Below are positions 1 through 6,400 of a DNA stretch of 21,686 nucleotides, one piece after another. The stretch's first letter is position 1; each line of letters begins with the position of its first letter. This DNA is from a virus, in IMG/VR virus record IMGVR_UViG_3300033148_010261, positions 1-21,686 of that record. One strand, given 5' to 3'. A program made the translations under genes and the position numbers. A model generated the notes under the pieces. It made no database searches. It was not told where the DNA came from and was given only the letters and a program-made list of their open reading frames with translations.

Positions 1-383
1 AATGAATTTCTTTTTCTACTTTTTGCAGGAAAGTTCTCTAAGCATAAAGTATACAATCCATTATTAACAACGGTTTCCACAACTTCATCCATCTCATATA
101 TCCAAGGATGAATAACAAATAAATCCACATTAAACATTTCGCTTAAATTAGTAACCACCCCATCAGGTCGAAAATCAAGTGCTCCTAATCCATTAGGCAA
201 ATGAATAGATGTTATGTTATCCTCATAATCTCCTATCAAACTCGGAGCCAAATCCAAATCATTTCTCGCATGAAAACTCAAATGCACATTAAAATCATAA
301 CTATCTATTACAGATTTTACAAACTGTACATCTGCTTCATCCTTCACAAACACACCCACACTTGGCTTCATTTTATTTTTCAT
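1..383 (-). CDS. Partial TIM-barrel-like protein (N-terminal 127 residues)
   Basis: An open frame runs from ATG at 383 off the left edge without a stop. A very strong ribosome site, GGAGGAGG, lies 7 bases before the ATG, and the start overlaps the end of the upstream gene by 11 bases. The product begins MKNKMKPSVGVFVKD. Alternating strand/helix segments include SFHAR, SIHLP, LFVIHPW and LCLENF. The VIHPW and LENF segments resemble strand ends of the xylose-isomerase/endonuclease IV-type TIM barrel (sugar phosphate isomerase/epimerase-like). The metal ligands of that fold cannot be confirmed because the C-terminus is missing. It is the most downstream visible gene of the glycosyltransferase/sulfotransferase group, so a sugar-related role is possible. 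The family call is inference. Confidence 0.6.
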   Translation of the reverse strand, partial: MKNKMKPSVGVFVKDEADVQFVKSVIDSYDFNVHLSFHARNDLDLAPSLIGDYEDNITSIHLPNGLGALDFRPDGVVTNLSEMFNVDLFVIHPWIYEMDEVVETVVNNGLYTLCLENFPAKSRKRNS

Positions 384-777
384 GGAACTTCCTCCTCCAA
401 GCTTCGTCTATCTCATTAATAGCTCGTTTAATATTTACTTCTCCCGGAAGTATTATTCTCCTTTGTGCTTTCTGCCGCCCTTCCATCACAGCCCCAAACA
501 TATCCTCAACAAATTTAACTACCCTTTCCTTATTTACGGTCTGCTGAACCCGCTCAAACTGCTCATCCGTAATCTGCAAAGCCTCTAACCAATCAATATA
601 ACCCCGCTTCAACCCATTAAAAAACATATGCTCCTCTTTAAAACCCCTATCTTTAGTAATCTTCTCCATATTAATTATAGCCAAATATCTCGTAATCATT
701 TCTGTTATGTCATAATGTACCGGCTTGGTCTTCATTTTTAATTTTGTTTTAGGTACTTTTGGCTTGTTTTTTATCAT
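373..777 (-). CDS. Hypothetical protein, 134 aa, basic N-terminus
   Basis: I do not recognise this family. The first 20 residues are rich in Lys and Pro (MIKNKPKVPKTKLKMKTKP). The rest looks mainly helical, with a charged middle (DEQFERVQQTVNKERVVKF) and an Arg-rich end. There is no signal peptide, membrane segment or metal motif. Its ATG shares one base with the stop of the sulfotransferase-like gene (TAATG junction), and its end overlaps the next gene by 11 bases, so translation is probably coupled along the operon. A DNA- or RNA-contacting role would fit the basic head but is not shown. Confidence 0.75.
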   Translation of the reverse strand: MIKNKPKVPKTKLKMKTKPVHYDITEMITRYLAIINMEKITKDRGFKEEHMFFNGLKRGYIDWLEALQITDEQFERVQQTVNKERVVKFVEDMFGAVMEGRQKAQRRIILPGEVNIKRAINEIDEAWRRKFHEK

Positions 778-1364
778 TATACTAAACCTCTAACATTTAA
801 TTCATTTATCATCCGGGATTCATTTACATCTTTTTTAACTTTATGAGCCATCTCCTCCACCTTCTCTTTACTCAATGAAATCCCCAAATCATCATAAAGC
901 AAAGGCAAATATAAATGAGGAGAAGCCACTAATAAATCAAATGACACTATAACAAAACCAGCCTGCTTTACATTTTCTATGTATTTAAAAATAACACTAT
1001 AAGCACGCCTCAAATTACAATAACTATCCTCAAGCGTATTAACATGCCTACGCTCCACCTGACTCCTTGCAGTAGCCGGAAAATTTCTAGTTGTCACCAC
1101 AAACATACCTTCATCTTCTTGAAAACCTCCAGCCTCTTGAAATTTTCGATAAAGCCCACTTAAATCCCACCACTTGTTCGCATGAGGAACACTTCTTCGC
1201 CATACATAAGATGAATTATTAATTAAACGATCTCCATTCAAAATAACATCATCTAACAACTGAACATCCCCAGCATCTCCTTTACAACCACCATGAATTA
1301 ATATTTCAGTCGTCAGTTTAGTTCCAGTCGACTCTCCACCCACCACAAAATAAAACTTTTTCAC
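777..1364 (-). CDS. Sulfotransferase-like P-loop protein
   Basis: 195 residues. Near the N-terminus, VVGGESTGTKLTTEIL (residues 7-22) fits the 5'-phosphosulfate-binding loop of sulfotransferases (G-x-x-x-S-G-T-x-x-L type), with Thr in place of the usual Gly or Ser. Around residues 89-104, TTRNFPATARSQVERR fits the 3'-phosphate-binding motif (R-[DN]-P-type turn followed by Ser and Arg). Together they suggest binding of PAPS or a related nucleotide and transfer of sulfate to a sugar or other hydroxyl. At about 195 residues it is shorter than most sulfotransferases (250-350), as is common for phage versions. It overlaps the glycosyltransferase gene by 4 bases (ATGA), so both may modify the same glycan. 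A nucleotide-kinase-like P-loop protein is the main alternative. Confidence 0.6.
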   Translation of the reverse strand: MKKFYFVVGGESTGTKLTTEILIHGGCKGDAGDVQLLDDVILNGDRLINNSSYVWRRSVPHANKWWDLSGLYRKFQEAGGFQEDEGMFVVTTRNFPATARSQVERRHVNTLEDSYCNLRRAYSVIFKYIENVKQAGFVIVSFDLLVASPHLYLPLLYDDLGISLSKEKVEEMAHKVKKDVNESRMINELNVRGLV

Positions 1365-2368
1365 TGAATCCTCCTTTCAATTTTATCAATGATCTCTAAA
1401 GCCCGCTCTCCCATACTATCTAAAGAAAAATGCTCTCTTACAAATTTCGAGGCTTTCCGCCCCTTTGATAAAGCCTGAGGATAATTTTTATACACTTTCA
1501 TCATAACCATACCAGCATCTTCTATATCAATATCTGCCATCCTAGTCATACAACCATAATCCATATCAACAAGGTTGTACTTAATAGGATATGAATGCCT
1601 TTTATCCATATAATCTTTCATCCCGCTCCAAGCTGGACCTAGCACAGGCAACCCAGTAGACATAGCCTCCAACGGAGGCAATCCCTGACCTTCACCACGA
1701 CTCGGAAATAAAAAAACATGAGATTTATGATACAATTTACAAAGCTCCTCTCTACTTAACTTTCGAACATCAATCTTAGCTTGAAACTTTGGGAGGTCTC
1801 TCTCATATTCATTACCACTCCTTACTGTTGATTTTATAATTAACTCTACATTATTAATACCCTTTTCAACGAAAGTCTGCAACCAAGCTTTTAACATTAA
1901 ATCATAACCTTTTCGAAAACCAGGGGCTCCGACCCATAAAAATTGAAATTTTTCGGGAGTCCTCTCCCGTTCAATAAAAGGAAAGGACTCCACATCTATG
2001 CCAAGCCTGCATGTGTAAATCGTTTTGGGGTAACCACCCCACTTTATTGCCCTCCGACTATTCTCCGAAGGCACGATTACAAAATCAGCAGGCATTATAT
2101 ATTCCATCATATCTTCCGGCATATGATGCGACTCCCACATAGTAAATAATACATTAACCTTACCCTTTACCGGAGTAAAATGCATAGGAGGAACATAATG
2201 AATATAAATACCACACTCCGGACCCCCCAAGGCGCCTACTCGCTCAAGTACCTTTGCAAATAAACTTCTCCCAGTTACATAACCTAAAACGGTATCTCTA
2301 GCCTTAAATTCAGCCTCTGTCCGCTTTGATTTTTCTCCGGCAATTACAAAAACCTTAGAAGTACTCAT
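1361..2368 (-). CDS. Glycosyltransferase, GT-B fold (GT4-like)
   Basis: 335 residues. The C-terminal half carries the standard GT4 donor-site pattern: LWVGAPGFRKGYDLMLKAW (about 144-162), the basic Arg/Lys site of the 'G-x-x-x-RKG' strand, and FPSRGEGQGLPPLEAMSTG (about 222-240), matching the E-x(7)-E motif that binds the nucleotide sugar. The N-terminal half has YIHYVPPMHF and FTMWESHHMP, typical acceptor-domain strands. It would transfer a sugar from a nucleotide donor to an acceptor that cannot be identified from sequence. The start at 2368 is supported by AGGAGGT 7 bases upstream, inside the 3' end of the polymerase gene (14-base overlap). It acts in the cytoplasm. Confidence 0.88.
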   Translation of the reverse strand: MSTSKVFVIAGEKSKRTEAEFKARDTVLGYVTGRSLFAKVLERVGALGGPECGIYIHYVPPMHFTPVKGKVNVLFTMWESHHMPEDMMEYIMPADFVIVPSENSRRAIKWGGYPKTIYTCRLGIDVESFPFIERERTPEKFQFLWVGAPGFRKGYDLMLKAWLQTFVEKGINNVELIIKSTVRSGNEYERDLPKFQAKIDVRKLSREELCKLYHKSHVFLFPSRGEGQGLPPLEAMSTGLPVLGPAWSGMKDYMDKRHSYPIKYNLVDMDYGCMTRMADIDIEDAGMVMMKVYKNYPQALSKGRKASKFVREHFSLDSMGERALEIIDKIERRIQ

Positions 2369-4502
2369 AAAAATTACCTCCTGTCATTAACATCAATTTA
2401 TCCCTGTCCTTCATATCTATAGAAGTTTTAACAGGAAGCCTCCGCTCCTCTTCCCCCAATTTTAAAATAAGCCCATTCACCCCAGGCTTGCTCTTAATGT
2501 ATGCTTTCAACTCCTCCAGCACACTTTTATTCATGGTCGCTAAAAGATGCTCAGGCAAATCTAATACAAAAATCCTCTCTCCCGGCTCCTCTTTTTCATC
2601 ACCAGAAAGCTCCTTTAAAAGCTTCTCAACATCTCCATTATAATCTTTAAGCTCTTTCATGCTCCCCCAACGATAACCAACACTTGTATTCACAGGAATT
2701 TCAATTCTAGCCCTAAAACCATCTTCCTCCTTTAAGATAAACTTTAAAACCTTCTCAGCCTCCTTTATAAATCCAGATATATTAATTTCCTCAGGAACCT
2801 CATAAGTCAAAGAGTCATGTGTAGTCATTATCAACTTTACTTTGTCTTTAAATACTTTATCCATTTTCAACATCTTCATTTTGAGAATATCTGCCGAGGT
2901 TCCCTGAATCACCGCATTATAAGCCATCCTATCAGCGTCTTCTCTCTTTTCCCAATCCCATACAGAAATATATCTACCAAAAATTGTTTCAACCCTCCCC
3001 CGCGGTCGACCCTCTTTCGCAATCTTTGAAGCCCCATCAAACATCAACCTGTACGCCTCAATGTATTTTCTCCTGAACATCTGAGCTTGTTTAAATGAAA
3101 TATCCATCTCTTCACGCAGCTCATGAAAAAGAGCATTTGCTCCCATCCCATAACTTAAAGCAAAATTCAACTTCTTTCCCAGGTACCTCTGCTTCTTCGT
3201 CACCTTGTCTAAAGGGATCTCAAACACTAAAGAAGCTGTTTTTGTATGATAATCTTCACCTTTTTGAAAAGTGTTCACCAAAGCAGGCTCCCCCGTCACA
3301 GCAGCCGCTACCCTTGCTTCGATCTGAGAATAATCAAACTCCACTAAAAAGCTCCCCTCCGGAGCTATAAAACCTTCTCTCGTATTTATTTCAATCTCTT
3401 TCCCATCTTTCAATTTCCATTTTTCTTTTCTTGGTATATTCTGTAAATTCGGAGAAGAACAACTAAACCGACCAGTAGGAACCCCAGTTTGATTATAAGA
3501 AGCATGGATACGTCCATCATCTTCAACATAACCCAGATATTTATTATAATAGGTAGTAGCTCTTTTACTTATCTCTTTGAAAGCAATAATATCACGAACA
3601 ATCGGATACTTCCACTTCATCTTGTTCAACGATTTTTTATCCACTTTAGGTCTTCCTGTCTTAGTATACCCATCACAAGGATAACCCAAAACATTAAACA
3701 AAACCTCTCCCAACTGCTGTGTGCTGGCTACATTAAAAGAAACCTCCTCCCCAGCCTCAACAGACACCTGAGCTTCAATGGATTTATGAAGAGCAGAAAG
3801 CTCCAAATCTAACCTCTCCTGCTCCTTTTTAAAATAAACCTTGTCAATTAAAACACCATTCTTTATCATCTTGTAAACAACCGGCATCAAACGACTCTCT
3901 ATTTTATAAATCAAGCTCTTCTCAACTAAAGGCTTTAACTTTTTGTAAAGAAGATAACACGCTAAGGCATCCCTCCCACAATAATCAGCCACCTTATCAG
4001 TAGGTAAAGCCCCGATTGTGGCTTTCCTCGGATTTAAACCTTCCTCCTGCATGAACTCTTTAAAACTACCAACTTTAAATGGTAACCTTTCAACTTCCGC
4101 TACCTCTTTAAGGGATAACCCACGATAACGACCTATAACATAACTCATTATCATAGGATCATATACTTCACAATTGTGGACTATACCCTCAGTCTCTTCC
4201 AAAAAACTAAGCTCAAATTGAGCATTGAATGCAATAAATGGATAATCTGTAAATAAACCTCTCAGCACCCTCATAGCCTCTACTCCATCAAAAGGCTGAT
4301 CATGCTGATGCCTAAAAGGCACATAAAAAGCCCCATCTTTTGACGTACAGATGCTTGCTCCGACGATCCGCCCGCTACTGCGGCTTAAAGAATCAGTTTC
4401 AATATCCAGACTGTACAGCACTTTTTTCTTCATCAACTGATCAACAATTCTTTTAAGCTTCTCTAAATCCCGGATAACCGGAAATTTAAAAACTTCACCC
4501 AT
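2355..4502 (-). CDS. polA: Family A DNA polymerase with 3'-5' exonuclease domain
   Basis: 715 residues from ATG at 4502, chosen because AAAGGAG lies 6 bases upstream; an in-frame ATG at 4538 would put that ribosome site inside the gene. Residues about 30-180 are a DnaQ-like exonuclease: DIETDS (Exo I, D33/E35), FNAQFEL (Exo II, with Glu where Asp is usual) and DYCGRDA (Exo III, Y174/D178). The polymerase domain has TGRFS and NLQNIPR (344-358), motif A DYSQIEARV (390-398), motif B R439-x3-K443-x3-F447-x3-Y451-G, and motif C THDS (561-564), where HDE is usual. There is no 5'-3' nuclease domain. A tail of about 90 residues (625-715) follows the usual family A end. It is the likely phage replicative polymerase. 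Array A lies directly upstream. Confidence 0.95.
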   Translation of the reverse strand: MGEVFKFPVIRDLEKLKRIVDQLMKKKVLYSLDIETDSLSRSSGRIVGASICTSKDGAFYVPFRHQHDQPFDGVEAMRVLRGLFTDYPFIAFNAQFELSFLEETEGIVHNCEVYDPMIMSYVIGRYRGLSLKEVAEVERLPFKVGSFKEFMQEEGLNPRKATIGALPTDKVADYCGRDALACYLLYKKLKPLVEKSLIYKIESRLMPVVYKMIKNGVLIDKVYFKKEQERLDLELSALHKSIEAQVSVEAGEEVSFNVASTQQLGEVLFNVLGYPCDGYTKTGRPKVDKKSLNKMKWKYPIVRDIIAFKEISKRATTYYNKYLGYVEDDGRIHASYNQTGVPTGRFSCSSPNLQNIPRKEKWKLKDGKEIEINTREGFIAPEGSFLVEFDYSQIEARVAAAVTGEPALVNTFQKGEDYHTKTASLVFEIPLDKVTKKQRYLGKKLNFALSYGMGANALFHELREEMDISFKQAQMFRRKYIEAYRLMFDGASKIAKEGRPRGRVETIFGRYISVWDWEKREDADRMAYNAVIQGTSADILKMKMLKMDKVFKDKVKLIMTTHDSLTYEVPEEINISGFIKEAEKVLKFILKEEDGFRARIEIPVNTSVGYRWGSMKELKDYNGDVEKLLKELSGDEKEEPGERIFVLDLPEHLLATMNKSVLEELKAYIKSKPGVNGLILKLGEEERRLPVKTSIDMKDRDKLMLMTGGNFYEYF

Positions 4503-4506
4503 TTCG

Positions 4507-4526
4507 CACTCCTTTAAATAAATTTT
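4507..4526. repeat. 20-bp direct repeat, copy 1 (polymerase ribosome site)
   Basis: CACTCCTTTAAATAAATTTT occurs here and identically at 5661-5680. On the minus strand it holds the AAAGGAG ribosome site of the polymerase gene; the other copy holds the ribosome site of the HNH-transposase gene. Both are followed on their upstream side by the 36-bp arrays, so the leader plus array is a duplicated block. Confidence 0.9.
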
Positions 4527-4705
4527 CGCTTTGATCACTTGGGTTCCTTGATTCTCATGACTCGCTTACAGTTAGTGGTCGTCTTGGTTTTCATGGCTCG
4601 CTTAGAGGTCGTGGACTTCTTTTCCCTCTTGGCTCGCTTACCGGTCATGGGTTTCTTTTGAAACTTGGCTCGCTTAGGTAACATGGATACCTTTCCTCTC
4701 TTGGC
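4522..4705. repeat. 36-bp tandem repeat array A
   Basis: Four full units with exact 36-bp period start at 4558, 4594, 4630 and 4666. A diverged unit lies at 4522-4557, and a fragment at 4702-4705 abuts the HNH-transposase stop codon. On the plus strand each unit reads TGGCTCGCTT, 8 variable bases, TGGgTTTCTT (looser), then 8 variable bases. The two 10-base boxes resemble each other (TGG-N-T-N-N-CTT), so the basic period may be 18 bp. The variable segments differ between units. On the minus strand the frame following the HNH-transposase stop stays open for 56 codons and would encode a Lys/Arg-rich 12-residue repeat (KRAK..KKPMTG type). It is not a CRISPR array: there are no long unique spacers. 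Confidence 0.9.
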
Positions 4706-5656
4706 TTAGTAAATCCATCCTCGCTTCTTCGGCTCAATAGTCTTGTGACCAGACTTCAAAACACTCTCTGCATATAAAGAATCTGTAGGCAGCCCCTTTA
4801 AAGTCCTCCCAACCCACCACCAGTCAGCAAGAAAATTCTTCATCACAATACGTAAACCATGCCCATGGCGATGGCTTGGCTTTACATCTTTCCAGGAACA
4901 CTCAATTAACTGCCCCTTTGTATTCCTGCTCTTAACTAATGCAACACTCCTCTCTTTCTTCGCCTTCGCTCTGTCATAAACACCCCTGTAAGCTCCCTTA
5001 GACTTCACCTGGCTGTCAGCCATTGTGTAAAGAATAGTCCTCAAATTCTTGTTGCCTCCACTGGATTTCCCCTTCGTAAACCTCTCATGACTTGAAGTAT
5101 GTAACCCAGCATATTTCCATAAACTCGAAGCATGCCGCGCCTTCTCAAGATCAATATAAACTAAACAATAAGCAACAGTCACTTCACCAACACCTTTAAC
5201 CTGAAGTGCAGACTTGGCTAAGGAGTCCAGCTCCGCATACTCCCTAACAGCCCTCTTCAACTTCTTATCCCGGTCATCTAAAACTTTCTTAACCCGCTGC
5301 CTCTCTTCTTCTAAAAAAGTAACCGTCTGTTCATTTAAAATATCAGTCTTTCTCTGATAAGCCAATAGCTGGTTATTAATTTTCATGTAAGTCTTCATAA
5401 CCTGCTTCCGGTCATCAACTAATGCTTTTAAATTCTCAAACTCTTCTTCCCGCTTTCTAAAAGTCCCATGCCTCTTCATGTGACAAATAGGATGAGCAAT
5501 TCTGTAGTTTTTAGCATCATAACCCCCTCCATTTGCCTTCGGATTAACCCTATCCGTATCAATAAGAGAATACTCTCCCTCAATAGGTAACCCACATAAT
5601 GCACAAATTTTTCCTTTCGTCTTAATGTAACTCTCTTTTAATCCTTCTTTGCTCAT
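4706..5656 (-). CDS. HNH-like domain fused to IS110-type Transposase_20 domain
   Basis: 316 residues. Residues 18-64 form an HNH-like zinc motif: C18-A-L-C21, IDTDRVNPKANGGGY (32-46) and HPICHMKRHG (55-64). The usual first catalytic His is replaced (TDRV), so cleavage by this domain is uncertain. Residues 70-150 are charged helices, probably a coiled coil. Residues 152-235 match Transposase_20, the C-terminal catalytic domain of IS110/IS1111 recombinases: VKGVGEVTVAY, LWKYAGLHTSS, then SSGGNKNLRTIL. The Ser pair at 188-189 sits where IS110 enzymes carry their catalytic Ser. The RuvC-like DEDD domain of IS110 enzymes is absent. A C-terminal segment (260-316) has SHRHGHGLRIVMKNFLADWW. ATG at 5656 has AAAGGAG 6 bases upstream. 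Identical 36-bp arrays flank both ends. It may be a mobile recombinase or a domesticated homing-type enzyme. Confidence 0.88.
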   Translation of the reverse strand: MSKEGLKESYIKTKGKICALCGLPIEGEYSLIDTDRVNPKANGGGYDAKNYRIAHPICHMKRHGTFRKREEEFENLKALVDDRKQVMKTYMKINNQLLAYQRKTDILNEQTVTFLEEERQRVKKVLDDRDKKLKRAVREYAELDSLAKSALQVKGVGEVTVAYCLVYIDLEKARHASSLWKYAGLHTSSHERFTKGKSSGGNKNLRTILYTMADSQVKSKGAYRGVYDRAKAKKERSVALVKSRNTKGQLIECSWKDVKPSHRHGHGLRIVMKNFLADWWWVGRTLKGLPTDSLYAESVLKSGHKTIEPKKRGWIY

Positions 5657-5660
5657 TGAT

Positions 5661-5680
5661 CACTCCTTTAAATAAATTTT
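5661..5680. repeat. 20-bp direct repeat, copy 2 (HNH-transposase ribosome site)
   Basis: Identical to 4507-4526. It carries the AAAGGAG ribosome site of the HNH-transposase gene on the minus strand and is followed upstream by array B. Confidence 0.9.
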
Positions 5681-5681
5681 T

Positions 5682-5861
5682 TGGTTTTCTTCGCCTTTTT
5701 GACTCGCTTTCAAGTCATGGGCTTCTCGACTGTATTGGCTCACTCTCATGCAATGGGTTTCTCGTTTATCCTGGCTCGCTTCCATGATCTAGGTTTCTTG
5801 TTGGCTGTGACTCGCTTCCAGTATCTGGGTTTCTTATTGGCTGTGACTCGCTCTTTATACC
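5682..5861. repeat. 36-bp tandem repeat array B
   Basis: Four full 36-bp units start at 5700, 5736, 5772 and 5808. A partial unit at 5844-5861 ends at the stop codon of the next gene, and a decayed half unit lies at 5682-5691 (TGGTTTTCTT). The unit pattern is the same as in array A: TGRCTCGCTT, 8 variable, TGGGTTTCTY, 8 variable. The last two units share most variable bases (CCAGTATC/CCATGATC and TTGGCTG), suggesting recent unit duplication. In the frame that gives KR..KKP repeats, this array has TGA stops, unlike array A. A plus-strand open frame (5681-5884) simply reads the repeat and starts at TTG without a ribosome site. Confidence 0.9.
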
Positions 5862-6068
5862 TTAATGATAAAAAACAAGATTAGTCAAAACCAGTTCAGC
5901 AGTCGGAGAAACAACTTCCCAAAATGGTGTTGTGATAAGATACCCATTTGGAACCATACTTACTTCTGCAACTACCCCTTTTATGTATTCGAATTTAAGC
6001 ACCTCCCCCATCCTTAAATCTTTTAACCTCTTCTTAAATTCATTTTTGTCTTTGGTGACTGTAACCAT
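5862..6068 (-). CDS. Hypothetical protein, 68 aa
   Basis: Not recognised. The first 20 residues are Lys-rich and helical (MVTVTKDKNEFKKRLKDLR); the rest looks like short beta strands (VLKFEYIKGVVAEVSMVP, GYLITTPFWEVV), possibly a small SH3- or OB-like barrel. The ribosome site AGGTGAG precedes ATG by 4 bases. Its stop codon directly abuts array B. It lies between the small membrane-protein gene and the HNH-transposase and is probably in one transcript with both. Confidence 0.65.
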   Translation of the reverse strand: MVTVTKDKNEFKKRLKDLRMGEVLKFEYIKGVVAEVSMVPNGYLITTPFWEVVSPTAELVLTNLVFYH

Positions 6069-6077
6069 TGTCTCACC

Positions 6078-6299
6078 TCACTTAGAGCCTTTACTCCAGT
6101 TAACCCAACCAATAATATTTATAATAATAAAATAAATCTGTGCTAAAAGAATAAGATATAACCCTTTCATGATGTATAGAGAAATCCAAGCAGGACTACC
6201 AATAAGAAATACTAACCACCCAACTCTTTTCTTGCGTGCTATTAATAATGCTCCGATTCCGGTAGCAATTAATGCCACAATTTCTAATATAATAAGCAT
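6078..6299 (-). CDS. Small membrane protein, PnuC-like C-terminal pattern
   Basis: 73 residues with three hydrophobic stretches: residues 2-20, about 27-44 and about 46-65, separated by RKKRVGW. The end, INIIGWVNWSKG, resembles the Trp-containing helix end of the PnuC nicotinamide riboside transporters, but the protein is only about a third of their length. It may be a reduced relative or an unrelated membrane protein. AAAGGAG lies 6 bases before the ATG, and a good promoter sits at 6368-6396, so this is probably the first gene of a leftward transcript. Confidence 0.7.
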   Translation of the reverse strand: MLIILEIVALIATGIGALLIARKKRVGWLVFLIGSPAWISLYIMKGLYLILLAQIYFIIINIIGWVNWSKGSK

Positions 6300-6367
6300 T
6301 CCTTACTCCTTTAGATACCTTCTTCCTTATATCTTTAAATTATAAATTCAGCTCCTAAAGCTCTTTA

Positions 6368-6396
6368 TATATACCGCTCTAAAATAAAAAATGCAA
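6368..6396 (-). promoter_or_regulatory. Sigma-70-type promoter, leftward
   Basis: On the minus strand: TTGCAT, 17 bases, TATATA. It lies about 70 bases upstream of the membrane-protein ATG at 6299 and just beyond the end of the delta-like gene. It probably starts the transcript for 6299 leftward, including the HNH-transposase and possibly the polymerase. Confidence 0.6.
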
Positions 6397-6400
6397 AAAT

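Noticed and set aside
2817-3812. Plus-strand open frames inside the polymerase gene
   Set aside because: They lie opposite a well-supported polymerase, show low-complexity composition and lack ribosome sites.
4558-5861. The 36-bp arrays as a CRISPR
   Set aside because: Repeats follow each other without long unique spacers, units vary inside, and no cas gene is present.
5681-5884. Plus-strand open frame over array B (67 aa)
   Set aside because: It only reads the repeat, starts at TTG with no ribosome site, and the array A equivalent is broken by stops.
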